Assembly (NCBI RefSeq): GCF_947495665.1
Contig: NZ_CANLZV010000007.1
Span: 124,001 to 188,000, forward strand
DNA: 64,000 nt
Source of the DNA: an uncultured Sunxiuqinia sp.
GTDB lineage: Bacteria > Bacteroidota > Bacteroidia > Bacteroidales > Prolixibacteraceae
Reading direction: 5' to 3'
Translations under genes and position numbers: made by a program
Shown here: positions 1-9,500 of the stretch, piece after piece
How the letters are laid out: each line of letters begins with the position of its first letter
Numbering within the stretch: the first letter of the stretch is position 1
The notes under the pieces: model-generated
Databases searched by the model: none
What the model was told of the DNA's origin: nothing
Seen by the model: the letters and a program-made list of their open reading frames with translations, nothing else

Positions 1-2
1 AG

Positions 3-74
3 CCAGAAATTCACTGGTTCAAAGAAGGAAAAGAAGTTCAATTCGGGAAAACCGGTTTTAATCATTTTCAATAA
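3..74 (+). CDS. 3' end of an unidentified gene (partial)
   Basis: The window opens inside a reading frame that closes with TAA at 72-74. Only 23 residues are visible, ending in KTGFNHFQ, too few to name a family. All three forward frames stop within the first 81 bases; this one was preferred because its composition (mixed charged and aromatic residues) looks most protein-like. It stops 16 nt before the thiD start, so if real it would probably share a transcript with thiD. Confidence 0.35.
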   Translation, partial: PEIHWFKEGKEVQFGKTGFNHFQ

Positions 75-90
75 TTTCTAAATCGTAATA

Positions 91-915
91 ATGAACTATA
101 AACGAGTTTTAAGCATTGCCGGAAGTGACCCCAGTGGTGGTGCCGGCATTCAGGCTGACCTAAAGGCAATTTCAGCCTGTGGCTGTTTTGCAACAACAGC
201 TATCACCGCCATTGTTGATGAAAACACGGTTGGAGTTTATGGCGTCCACCCTGTCCCAATCGATTTTGTAAAAGGACAGATAAAATCAGTTTTGGAAGAT
301 GTTGGAACTGATGCCATAAAAATTGGTATGTTGCACTCTTCGGAACTCATTCGTGCTGTTAAAGAGTCAATCCTGCCACACCAGGTCAACAATATTGTTC
401 TGGATCCGGTTATGGTAGCTACCTCTGGCGACAAACTTCTACAAGACGAAGCCATTGCAACCTTACAACAAGAGCTGATTCCAATGGTGCGGGTAATCAC
501 CCCCAATATTCCGGAAGCAGAAATCTTGTCCGGCCTAAAAATCAACCAGCAAGCTGATTTGAAAAAAGTTGCCAAGGCCTTATCCTGCCAGCAAACCGTT
601 TCCGTTTTGCTCAAAGCAGGACACTTAACGGATGATGAGCTTATCGACGTGTTTTACAATGCTGAAACGGATGAGTTTCTGGAGCTTTCATCAAAACGGA
701 TCAATACCCGGAACACGCACGGAACAGGCTGCACCTTTTCTTCGGCATTGGCCGCTTTCCTGGCTAAACAAGAATCGCTGAACGATGCAGTGACTCATGC
801 AAAACAGTACATCAATCAAGCCATTGAAAAAGGAGCTGCCTACCAAATCGGCAAAGGCAACGGGCCTGTTCATCATTTCCACAACCTTTGGAAAGAAGAA
901 CCACAATTGGTTTGA
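91..915 (+). CDS. thiD: Hydroxymethylpyrimidine/phosphomethylpyrimidine kinase ThiD
   Basis: This 274-residue protein matches the full length of the ThiD family (ribokinase fold). ThiD phosphorylates hydroxymethylpyrimidine and then its monophosphate to give HMP-PP for thiamine synthesis in the cytoplasm. The N-terminal glycine-rich substrate loop GSDPSGGAG lies at residues 11-19. The anion-hole and catalytic signature NTHGTGC ends at Cys214, in the position of the active-site cysteine of characterised ThiD. The ATG at 91 directly precedes the conserved start of the fold (YKRVLSIAGSD). No TPP riboswitch is visible in the short upstream gap, so any thiamine control would act further upstream. 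A bidirectional terminator follows. Confidence 0.95.
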   Translation: MNYKRVLSIAGSDPSGGAGIQADLKAISACGCFATTAITAIVDENTVGVYGVHPVPIDFVKGQIKSVLEDVGTDAIKIGMLHSSELIRAVKESILPHQVNNIVLDPVMVATSGDKLLQDEAIATLQQELIPMVRVITPNIPEAEILSGLKINQQADLKKVAKALSCQQTVSVLLKAGHLTDDELIDVFYNAETDEFLELSSKRINTRNTHGTGCTFSSALAAFLAKQESLNDAVTHAKQYINQAIEKGAAYQIGKGNGPVHHFHNLWKEEPQLV

Positions 916-936
916 CACCATGCCCAAAGGCAAAAA

Positions 937-973
937 AAAAGCGGAGTGAAAATCCATTCACTCCGCTTTTGCT
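937..973. terminator. Bidirectional intrinsic terminator between thiD and helicase
   Basis: Stem GCGGAGTGAA (941-950) pairs perfectly with TTCACTCCGC (957-966) around a 6-nt loop, and is extended by flanking A (937-940) and T (967-970) runs. It lies between convergent genes and provides a U-tract on either strand, so it can end both transcripts. Confidence 0.9.
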
Positions 974-2698
974 TTATCTTTTTGTCCGCTTGCGTTTGGC
1001 CCTTGGCTGGTCCATGGCGGTTTTCTTTTTCTTCTTAATTTTCGGAACCGACACGCGCTCTTCGCCCGTCACTCGGTCAACCTCCAAAGAATGGCCATCC
1101 AATGAAGACTGGTTCATCGATTGAATCAATTCCTTTTCAAAACGACTATCGATCTCGAAGAAGGAGAATTTACGTTGAATATCGATTTTGCCAATTTCAA
1201 CATTTTTCCGTTTCGAGTGCTCATTAATCAAGCCTAACAGGCGTGAAGCATTCAGGTTTTGCTTTTTACCCGCATTGATAAACAGGCGGCTAAAGTTCAT
1301 TCCATTGTCGTTGTAGTCATTTCCACGATCACCACGCCGGCCACGCTTATCTCCACCCTTGCGTTCCTGTCCGCGAACGTTCAGGTCCGGTGCATTTTTA
1401 TAGTATGCTAAGAAGCGGTTAAATTCAGCCGAAACAAATCGCTTGAGTATTTCCTCGCTGTTCAATCCTTCAAACTTCGCCATAATGGCCGGCATGTAAG
1501 GATCAATTTTAGAGTCATTCACTTCAACCTGCGCTACTTTTTCTGCCAGGTGCATCAACTGAACTTCACAGATTTCTTCTCCTCCCGGAACGTCTTTCCG
1601 CTCGAAGCGCTTATTGAAGATTTTCTCAATATGTCTCAGTTTTCCGGTTTCACGCATGTGTAAAATAGAAACTGAGATTCCACTTTTCCCAGCTCTACCG
1701 GTACGTCCACTACGGTGAATGTATGCTTCCGGATCATCGGGCAAGCTGTAGTTAATAACATGGCTCAGGCTATTCACATCAAGCCCACGTGCTGCCACGT
1801 CGGTTGCTACCAACATCTGCAATTGCCCCGTACGAAAACGGTTCATCACATAATCGCGCTGTGCCTGCGACAAGTCGCCATGCAAAGCATCCGCATTATA
1901 ACCATCTTCCATCAGCTTTTCTGCCACATCGCGTGTTTCCATACGAGTACGACAGAAAACAATAGCATAACAGTTGGGGTAGTTGTCAGCCACTCGTTTC
2001 AAAGTAGCATATTTATCTTTGGCCTGAACCACGTAATAATGATGCTCCACATTTGCGGCACCTTCATTTTTACGCCCTACTGAAATTTCCTCAGGAGAAT
2101 GTAAATATTTGTTGGTCATGTTGGAAATCTCACGAGGCATGGTCGCCGAAAAAAGCAGGGTTTGCTTGATGGCCGGTGTTTCTGCTAAGATTGCATCCAA
2201 CTCTTCCTTGAAACCCATGTTTAGCATTTCATCCGCCTCATCCAATACCATCCATCGAATCTGACTAACGTTTAACACCTTACGGCGAATCAAGTCATGT
2301 ACACGCCCGGGGGTTCCTACAACCACCTGGCCGCCACTGCGCAACTCACGAATTTGCTTACTGATATCGGCACCACCATAAACGGCAATGTTTTTAAAAC
2401 CACGTAGGTTCTTGGAAAAAGCATCCAAATCGCGACTAATCTGCAAACACAGCTCGCGCGTTGGGCACAAAATCAAAGCCTGAATATCTTTTTTAGTCAC
2501 ATCACAATTGTGAAGAACAGGCAAACCAAAAGCAGCTGTTTTTCCCGTACCTGTTTGCGCTAAAGCAATCAAGTCGTTTTTGTTATTGATAAGATGTGGA
2601 ATTGTTTTCTCCTGAATAGGAGTAGGTTGCTCAAAGCCCATTTCTGAAATGGCGCTAAGCAGTTCGGGTTTGAGACCCGTCTGTTCAAATGTCATCAT
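974..2698 (-). CDS. DEAD-box ATP-dependent RNA helicase with DbpA-type RNA-binding domain
   Basis: A 574-residue superfamily 2 helicase that unwinds RNA, probably in ribosome assembly or cold adaptation (inferred from the DeaD/CsdA family). Visible in order: Q motif (FEQPTPIQ, ~22-29), Walker A AQTGTGKT (47-54), PTREL, GTPGR, the DEAD box in VLDEADEM, the SAT motif, then the second RecA domain with VFCRTR, ARGLDV and HRSGRTGRAG. After a basic Arg/Gly-rich linker, residues ~468-540 resemble the DbpA RNA-binding fold found in DeaD and DbpA. The tail is strongly Lys/Arg-rich. The protein could start at Met1 or Met2. It lacks the extra C-terminal length of enterobacterial DeaD, so the precise subfamily is left open. 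Confidence 0.93.
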   Translation of the reverse strand: MMTFEQTGLKPELLSAISEMGFEQPTPIQEKTIPHLINNKNDLIALAQTGTGKTAAFGLPVLHNCDVTKKDIQALILCPTRELCLQISRDLDAFSKNLRGFKNIAVYGGADISKQIRELRSGGQVVVGTPGRVHDLIRRKVLNVSQIRWMVLDEADEMLNMGFKEELDAILAETPAIKQTLLFSATMPREISNMTNKYLHSPEEISVGRKNEGAANVEHHYYVVQAKDKYATLKRVADNYPNCYAIVFCRTRMETRDVAEKLMEDGYNADALHGDLSQAQRDYVMNRFRTGQLQMLVATDVAARGLDVNSLSHVINYSLPDDPEAYIHRSGRTGRAGKSGISVSILHMRETGKLRHIEKIFNKRFERKDVPGGEEICEVQLMHLAEKVAQVEVNDSKIDPYMPAIMAKFEGLNSEEILKRFVSAEFNRFLAYYKNAPDLNVRGQERKGGDKRGRRGDRGNDYNDNGMNFSRLFINAGKKQNLNASRLLGLINEHSKRKNVEIGKIDIQRKFSFFEIDSRFEKELIQSMNQSSLDGHSLEVDRVTGEERVSVPKIKKKKKTAMDQPRAKRKRTKR

Positions 2699-3104
2699 TG
2701 TATTTATTTAACCGAAAAGCAACACGCTTTCCGAACCCAATAAGCACTGATGACAATAAAATTTACTTTTCAATACACCCCTATGCCACCGATGCCAAAA
2801 ATTGAGCTGCAAAGATAGGTTAATTTTCCAGACCTGGCTCCCGCGGCTTCCTCATGTAAATTTCCTGTTAAGGCACACAAATACAAACCACACCAAACAA
2901 CTACAGCAGAACACATTACAAAAAACAAAACAATAACCAACAAACAACGACCAGACTGCTAAATCATCAATTATTGCATTTTATGGAAGGCTTGGAAGCC
3001 CTCAGAAAGTCAGTAACCCGATTCAAATTGAAAAACTTTGAACCAACCGCCAACAAAAAAGACAGACAAAAATCTATGCTGAAATAATTCAGCAAACCAA
3101 ATGC
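2699..3104. other. Gene-free stretch between divergent helicase and small membrane protein
   Basis: About 400 nt of AT-rich sequence with no convincing ORF. It should carry the helicase promoter, possibly with a long leader of the kind common for cold-regulated helicases, but I could not pick out a clear -7 box on the minus strand. No repeat or RNA gene is recognisable. Confidence 0.5.
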
Positions 3105-3134
3105 TTTGGAATTAAGTTTATATCCTTAGTTTTG
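3105..3134 (+). promoter_or_regulatory. Candidate Bacteroidota promoter for the 82-aa membrane protein
   Basis: TTTG at 3105-3108, an 18-nt spacer, then TAGTTTTG at 3127-3134 match the Bacteroidota -33/-7 consensus (TTTG, TAnnTTTG). The start codon at 3151 would leave a very short leader. Confidence 0.45.
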
Positions 3135-3150
3135 ATCTAAAGAAGTTGAA

Positions 3151-3399
3151 ATGACCATTGTACTCGTTGCCCTTTGTGTTTTTATTTTGAATATCCCTTT
3201 TGGCTACCTTCGCTCCAAGCACAAAAAGTTCAGCCTGATGTGGTGGCTTTATATTCACATTCCGGTTCCCTTTGTCATATTGCTCCGCATATACAGCGAT
3301 ATTGGCTTTGCTTTTTACACCTATCCGATTCTTGTTGGTGCATTTTTTGCCGGCCAACTGACTGGAAGACTCTGCTTTGCCCCACGATCAAAAAACTAA
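3151..3399 (+). CDS. Small conserved-looking membrane protein, function unknown
   Basis: An 82-residue protein with three probable membrane segments: residues ~2-18, ~29-45 and ~50-72. Short basic loops (RSKHKK, ~22-27) and a polar tail (APRSKN) surround them. It starts with ATG, follows a plausible promoter and has the hydrophobic pattern of a true integral membrane protein rather than a shadow ORF. It stands alone between divergent and convergent neighbours, so context gives no clue. I do not recognise the family. Confidence 0.6.
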   Translation: MTIVLVALCVFILNIPFGYLRSKHKKFSLMWWLYIHIPVPFVILLRIYSDIGFAFYTYPILVGAFFAGQLTGRLCFAPRSKN

Positions 3400-3497
3400 G
3401 TCAGCAGTACGTTTTATCGCCTGTTGCTACCCATAAGGCCAGTCATTTTTCGGCATACCAAATCCGAATTACCCGAACCCCAAAAGGCTGGTTCAGC

Positions 3498-4076
3498 TTA
3501 CTCAACTGCCTTTTTTGAACTGGCCAATTCTACAAGCCTGGCGGGAATAGCTTCAAGACTGAGCCTGATTTCGGGCTGAGCTATTTTTAAGGCAAAGCGC
3601 GGCATAATCGGGGCAATAGCATGACAAGGGTCCTGAACGATTGTTTTCCCTCCAAAGCTTTTGATAGTCTTCAGGCCTTCAGCACCATCAGAATTGGCGC
3701 CAGTAAGTATCAAGCCAATAAGCTCGTGTTGATAGGCCCAGGCAGCCGACTCAAAAAGGATGTCGATAGAGGGGCGCGAATAATTCAGTTTTTCATCCGT
3801 CGACAAGGAAAAGGTCCGGTCATCTTCAACCAACAAATGGTAGTTTGGCGGTGCAAAATAAATGTGTCCGGGTAAAACAGGCTCCTTACTTTCGGCTTCT
3901 TTTACCTGCAAAGTACAAAGCTCATTTAAAAGCCGTATAAACGTATCATTCTTATGCTCGCCAATGTGCAAAACGACAATGACGGGCAACGGAAAATCTT
4001 CGGGCAGCTGAGGCAGTATAAGCTTCAGTGCTTCCAAGCCGCCATAGGAAGTACCAACAACTATTGCTTTATACAT
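3498..4076 (-). CDS. cheB: Stand-alone CheB-type methylesterase domain protein
   Basis: A 192-residue protein covering only the CheB catalytic domain, with no N-terminal receiver. CheB hydrolyses glutamyl methyl esters on chemoreceptors. The catalytic triad is recognisable: Ser10 in GTSYGG (usual form GASTGG), His37 in VVLHIGE, and Asp130 in TGANSDGAEG. The start ATG overlaps the end of cheR by 8 nt, so translation is probably coupled. It is the last gene of a four-gene minus-strand operon with two hybrid kinases. Without a receiver it cannot be activated by its own phosphorylation in the classic way. No chemoreceptor or flagellar gene lies nearby, so the methylated target is unknown. Confidence 0.88.
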   Translation of the reverse strand: MYKAIVVGTSYGGLEALKLILPQLPEDFPLPVIVVLHIGEHKNDTFIRLLNELCTLQVKEAESKEPVLPGHIYFAPPNYHLLVEDDRTFSLSTDEKLNYSRPSIDILFESAAWAYQHELIGLILTGANSDGAEGLKTIKSFGGKTIVQDPCHAIAPIMPRFALKIAQPEIRLSLEAIPARLVELASSKKAVE

Positions 4077-4914
4077 TCAACTTCTTTTTAAAAATTTTCT
4101 GCTTGTCATCCAGAGCGACAAACCGATTTTCAACCGTCGAAAATTTCAGGCTTTCTTTACTTCCCAGGCACAAATAGCCGGCAGGCACCAAACTTTCTGT
4201 CAACAAATTCAGCACTTTATCCTGAAGCATCTTATCAAAATAGATCAACACATTCCGGCACATAACCAGGTTCACTTCCGCAAAAACACCATCGGTAACC
4301 AAATTATGGTCGGCAAAAACAATCCGTTTGGAAAGCTCCTTTTTAAACATGACCGATCCATACATTGAATTGTAATAATCCGATAACTTTCCCTTTCCGC
4401 CTGATAGCTGGTAATTGCGCTCATACAGCTCCATGTCGGCTTTCTGATAAACCCCTTCTTTTGCAATTTCCAGCACCTTTCGGTTAAAGTCGGTGGCATA
4501 AAACTGGCAACGCTCCAGCAAGCCTTCTTCCTGCAGCAAAATAGCCAGCGAATATACTTCCTCTCCCGTGGCACAGCCGGCATGCCACACCTTAAAATAG
4601 GTGTAGGTTTTAAGTTTGGGAACAATGTTCTCGCGAAACGAGCGGTAAAAATCCGGATCACGAAACATCTCGGTGACATTAATGGAAAGGTCTTCCAAAA
4701 AGTCCCGAAAAAAATCCGGGTCACGCAAAACCTTGTTTTGTAATTCCGACACGGTTTCCAGCCGGCACAAACTCAGCCGGTTTAAAACCCGCCTGCGAAT
4801 ATGGGCTTTGCTGTAATTTCTGAAATCATAGCCGTATTTCTGGAAAATCCCTTCCAAAAGCAGCTGCAATTCGATGGTCAACAAGTCGGCATTGGCATCA
4901 CTATAGGCACTCAT
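4069..4914 (-). CDS. cheR: CheR-type protein-glutamate O-methyltransferase
   Basis: At 281 residues this has normal CheR length. The N-terminal helical CheR_N domain (~10-75) is followed by the SAM-dependent methyltransferase domain. Signatures seen are NVTEMFRDP (79-87), GCATGEEVYS (113-122, SAM-binding motif I; usual form GCSTGEEPYS) and the conserved NLVMCRNVLIYFD segment near the C-terminus. It overlaps the upstream hybrid kinase by 14 nt and cheB by 8 nt, indicating one transcript. By family it methylates glutamates using SAM. In this chemoreceptor-free operon the substrate may instead be a sensory kinase or a receptor encoded elsewhere. Confidence 0.92.
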   Translation of the reverse strand: MSAYSDANADLLTIELQLLLEGIFQKYGYDFRNYSKAHIRRRVLNRLSLCRLETVSELQNKVLRDPDFFRDFLEDLSINVTEMFRDPDFYRSFRENIVPKLKTYTYFKVWHAGCATGEEVYSLAILLQEEGLLERCQFYATDFNRKVLEIAKEGVYQKADMELYERNYQLSGGKGKLSDYYNSMYGSVMFKKELSKRIVFADHNLVTDGVFAEVNLVMCRNVLIYFDKMLQDKVLNLLTESLVPAGYLCLGSKESLKFSTVENRFVALDDKQKIFKKKLNV

Positions 4915-6520
4915 GTTCAGTCTGATTCTTTGTTGTTTTCGTTCGACTAACTTCCTGCAATACCAATAAAAGTTCTTTTTCAGAAAAAGGTTTACTTAAA
5001 AAGTTATTCATTCCGGCCAGCATGCAATCTTTTTTCTCTTCAACCAAGGAATTGGCCGTTACGGCAGTAATATAAACCGGATGTTTTACCAAGGCCTCCC
5101 GTTCCATTTTCCTTATCGCTTTGGTAGCCTGAATACCATTCAGAACCGGCATTTGCATATCCATCAAAATCAAGTCGTAGGGCAACTGCTGGTGCATATC
5201 GACAGCCTCCTGCCCATTGTTGGCAATGTCGCATTTGTAGCCCAGTTGTTTTAAACTAAGCTCACAAACCCGCTGATTAATGGCGTTGTCTTCTGCCAGC
5301 AAAATGCGAAAATCAGCTTGATGCTGTACATCCTGCCTTTCCAACTCTCCCCCCGGGCATGCCGCTTTTTTTAACGGAAGACGAAACCAGAACTCAGCTC
5401 CCTGCCCCAGTTCACTGTTCACATTTATTTCGCCATTCATCAGGCACACCAAGTTTTGTGAAATGGCCAACCCCAATCCTGTGCCGCCATATTTTCGCGT
5501 GATGGATGTTTCCGATTGAGAAAACTCTTTAAACAACAACAGCTTGCCTTCCTCCGAAATACCAATTCCTGTGTCAATCACCCGGAATAAAATTCGTGCC
5601 ATGGATTCGTGCCAATCCACTAATTCAATACAAATTTCGACTTTCCCCTGGTGGGTAAACTTAATGGCATTATTGACCAAGTTCATCAAAATCTGGTTAA
5701 TCCGTAAAGGATCTCCGCAAAGCCTTTCCGGCACATCATCGCCAATAGCGTACTTAAATTGAATGCCTTTTTCAATGGCTTTAAACTTCATCAGCTGAAA
5801 GACATTCTCAACCAGTTCTTTTAAATTGAAGTCAATCATTTCAAGCTGAATCTGCCCGGATTCAATTTTTGAGAAGTCCAAAATATCGTTGATAATCAAC
5901 ATCAAATTCTCACCCGAATTGGTCACAATATTGAGCAGTTCTTTCTGATCATCGTTTAAATCCGTTTTTTGCAACAACTTGGAAACCCCAAGCACACCGT
6001 TGAGTGGCGTACGTATTTCATGCGACATATTGGCCAGAAACATGGACTTGGTTCGTGTAGCCTCCTCAGCTTTGTCTTTGGCTATTTTCAGATTCAAATT
6101 GGCCTTTTCCATTTCGCCGAGCAGGTAATCCAGCTTGGCTCGCTGCAAGTACAGGTCGAGAAAAACTTGGACTTTCCCCTTCAAAATATCAGGAATAATG
6201 GGTTTGGGGATAAAATCGACTGCACCGGTTTCGATGCCCTTGATAATGTGCAAATCACTTTGATGAATGGCAGAAACAAAAATAACAGGCAGGTACCTGG
6301 TCTTCTTACGTTGGCGCATCATCTCCAGGGTTTCATATCCATTCATCCCGGGCATCTGAACATCCAGGATTACAAGCGCAAATTCCTCTTTCAAACTTAA
6401 TTTCAGTGCTTCTTCTCCTGAATACGCCCGAAAAATATCACTATCAAAATCCTCTAAAACAGCCTCCAGGCTAATGAGATTCTCAACCAGATCGTCGACA
6501 ATCAGAATTTTTGGTTTCAT
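4901..6520 (-). CDS. Hybrid histidine kinase, REC-HisKA-HATPase-REC
   Basis: A 539-residue soluble hybrid kinase without membrane segments. Order of domains: receiver 1 (residues 1-~120, phospho-acceptor Asp53 in VILDVQMPG), a short coiled linker, HisKA with His167 in NMSHEIRTPLNG, HATPase with N, G1 (DTGIGIS) and G2 (GGTGLGLAI) boxes, then receiver 2 (~405-525, Asp454 in LILMDMQMP). A receiver at the N-terminus suggests that it accepts phosphate or regulatory input from the large membrane kinase encoded 73 nt upstream. It overlaps cheR by 14 nt. Output is not visible in the protein itself, so it is probably an intermediate in a phosphorelay. Confidence 0.93.
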   Translation of the reverse strand: MKPKILIVDDLVENLISLEAVLEDFDSDIFRAYSGEEALKLSLKEEFALVILDVQMPGMNGYETLEMMRQRKKTRYLPVIFVSAIHQSDLHIIKGIETGAVDFIPKPIIPDILKGKVQVFLDLYLQRAKLDYLLGEMEKANLNLKIAKDKAEEATRTKSMFLANMSHEIRTPLNGVLGVSKLLQKTDLNDDQKELLNIVTNSGENLMLIINDILDFSKIESGQIQLEMIDFNLKELVENVFQLMKFKAIEKGIQFKYAIGDDVPERLCGDPLRINQILMNLVNNAIKFTHQGKVEICIELVDWHESMARILFRVIDTGIGISEEGKLLLFKEFSQSETSITRKYGGTGLGLAISQNLVCLMNGEINVNSELGQGAEFWFRLPLKKAACPGGELERQDVQHQADFRILLAEDNAINQRVCELSLKQLGYKCDIANNGQEAVDMHQQLPYDLILMDMQMPVLNGIQATKAIRKMEREALVKHPVYITAVTANSLVEEKKDCMLAGMNNFLSKPFSEKELLLVLQEVSRTKTTKNQTEHECL

Positions 6521-6593
6521 GTAATTTACAATTTATCTTCAATAAGCCCGCCAGTTATTCGAAAGCCATGCCTCGCCAGCAGTCTAAAAATCT

Positions 6594-9500
6594 TTAATTT
6601 CTGTAAAGCCAAATTTTAAGCATGGAAAATAATTTTCCTTCATCCAATGGCTTGGACAAATAATCATTGGCTCCGTTTTTCAAGGCATTCTCATGATCTT
6701 CTTTCATGGCTTTAGCCGTTAGACAGATGATTGGAATATCTTTTATTTTGGGCGTGTTGCGAATAATGTGCATGGCCTGATACCCATCCATAACAGGCAT
6801 CATCACATCCATCAAAATCAAGTCGACCTGAGGATCCTCCTGCAGCAAGTCGATGGCCACTTGCCCGTTTTCGGCATCAACCACTTCAATTTCCCGCTCT
6901 TCAAGAATTTGCCCCAACGCAAACACATTGCGAATATCATCGTCAACAACCATAATCTTTTTCCCTTTAAAAAGGGCTTCCTCATTGGTGATGGCCGGCT
7001 TCGTTTTCTTTCCTGGAATCTGTCTGGAAACCTGATGCAAAAACAAGGTTACTTCGTCCATCAACCGTTCATCGGATTTAATACCTTTCAAAATAATGGT
7101 GTCAGTATAGGCATTCAACTCCCGCACTTCCTCCTGCGACATTTCTTTGCCGGTGTACACAATCACTTTCGGTATGGCAATTTTGTGCTCTTTCAGTTTT
7201 TCGAGCAACGCCTTGCCGGAGTAGTCTGGCAAACCCAAGTCCAGAATCACACAGTCGAAGGTCTCGCGGCTCAATAGATCGAATGCTTCGTGTGCCATTT
7301 CCACCTCACTGATTTCCAGGTCAAGATCAAACAGCATGGTTTTAATCACACTGCGCGTCACCGCATTATCTTCCACAATCAGCATTCGTTTTAGCGGAGA
7401 CGCAAAATGGCTGTCAAGCGACTTTAAAGCGTCAGCGAATTCTATGGTTTCAAGGGTTTTCAGCTCGCCTTGTTCTTCCGACTCGTTGTAGTCAATAGGC
7501 GTAATTACATGAACCGGCAGCTTCCCTAACAGCCGGTGAGTTTTCAGTTTTTGATAATCAGCATCGGCGGTGTTGGCAAACTCTACCGCCAGCATAATGG
7601 CTTTGGGGTGAAATTTCTCTGCCAGAATAATTCCATCCGGAATATTAGCTGCGGCAATCACACGAAAATCTTTTGCCCGGGCTTGCTGTAAAAACTTCTC
7701 GGCTTGCGCTTTGGATGGGTGAATGACCAGAACGGTCTGCCCGTTCAGGGAATCATTTCGGTCATCGTCAATAAAAGGCGTAAGTATCGGATCCGAAATT
7801 GGGTGACTTACCGGAATTGTTTCTGATGCTTCCTGAATATTGGCCACTTTCGGCTGAGCAAATTTCACCGGCTCCGAAATGGCGTCCATTCCGGCATGAA
7901 CAGGCAAATAGACGTAAAACACAGAGCCTTTGCCAACCTGGCTTTCCAACTGAATTTCGCCACCAAGCATGCGTATAAGTTCGCGCGAAATGGACAAGCC
8001 CAGCCCCGTTCCTCCAAATTTGCGGGAAATACTTCCGTCAGCCTGCTGAAACGCTTCGAAGATGGCCTCCAGCTTCTCTGCCGGAATCCCTACCCCACTG
8101 TCTGAGACCTGAATGCAGCAAGTGTTTTCTGGCTGAAGTCCGGCTGACCGGAACTGTGTTTGCGGACAACTCCCCATAAAATAAACCGCAACTTGCCCTT
8201 GGCTGGTAAACTTGAACGCATTGGAAAGCAGGTTTTTCAACACTTGCATTAAGCGGTGCCTGTCGGTCCTTATTTCGTTGGGAAAGCCCGCCTCAATCAG
8301 CACCTCAAAAGCCAGCTTTTTATCTTCGGCTGTGGCCTTGAAACTCATCAACACTTCTTCCTTCAAATCAATCGTTTGAACGAAATCCATGTCAACAGTC
8401 ATCTTGCCAGCCTCAATTTTCGACAAGTCCAGAACCTCGTTGATCAAGTGCAGCAAATCGGCTCCACTTTTGTGAATAATTTTGGCCGACTGAACCTGAT
8501 CTTCCGTCAGGTTGCCTTTTTTATTGGCCGACAACAGACTCGATAAAATCAGCAGGCTGTTCAACGGTGTCCGCAGCTCATGCGACATGTTGGCTAAAAA
8601 CTCGGACTTATACTGGCTGGCTAGCTGAAGCTCTTTGGCTTTGGCCTCCAGCTGATCATGAGTTTCTATCAACTCATTATTTTTTAAACTAATATCTTCT
8701 TTCTGAAGTTCCAACTGGCGGGTTCGCTCTTCCAATTCCTCGTTGGCCACCCGAAGTTCTTCCTGCTGTACTTGCAGCTTTTTCTCATTATCGGTCAACA
8801 CCTTGGTATGTTCCAGCAGCTCCTCATTGGCCACCCGCAACTCTTCCTGCTGTACTTGCAGCTCACTGGCCTGATCCTGTGTTTTCTGCAGGAGTTCGTT
8901 GGTTTTTAACACATTCTCAGACAAATTGAGGTAGATGGACAGAATTTTAGATGCCTGTTGCAGAAAATCCAGTTCCAATGACGTATAAGCGGTGAGCGAA
9001 GACAACTCCAGTGTTCCGATAAGTATTTCGTTGAAAAGCAGCGGAATCACCACCACCTGGCTGGGCTTAAACTGTCCCGAAGACGAGTAAGTGAGGTAAG
9101 ATTCATCCGGGATATCATTCAGAATAACACGTTCTCCCGATGCAGCCACCTGACCAATAATTCCTTCGTTCAGTTTGATTTTGCTTTTCAGTTTCTGCGG
9201 ATCGAATCCTGAGGAGCTGAGCAAGGTCAAAAACTTGTAATCCGGATCGTACATATGAATGCTCCCCAACTGAGAATGCAGGAACTCCATCAGAAAGGTC
9301 AATGCTTTGGATGAAATTTCATCCGGTTGCTGGTTGCCCCGGAGTTTTTCATTGATTGAATTAATTCCGGCATTAAACCACGAATCCTTGGCTGTCCTTT
9401 CCTGCGCTTCCCGCAGTTCGTCCACCATCTTATTCAGCGCCTGGCTTAATTCATCTTTGGAAGACCGGGGAACAATCTGAGTGCTGTAATTGCCATTCGC

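Noticed and set aside
75-90. TPP riboswitch upstream of thiD
   Set aside because: The gap is only 16 nt and no thi-box motif (CUGAGA) is visible.
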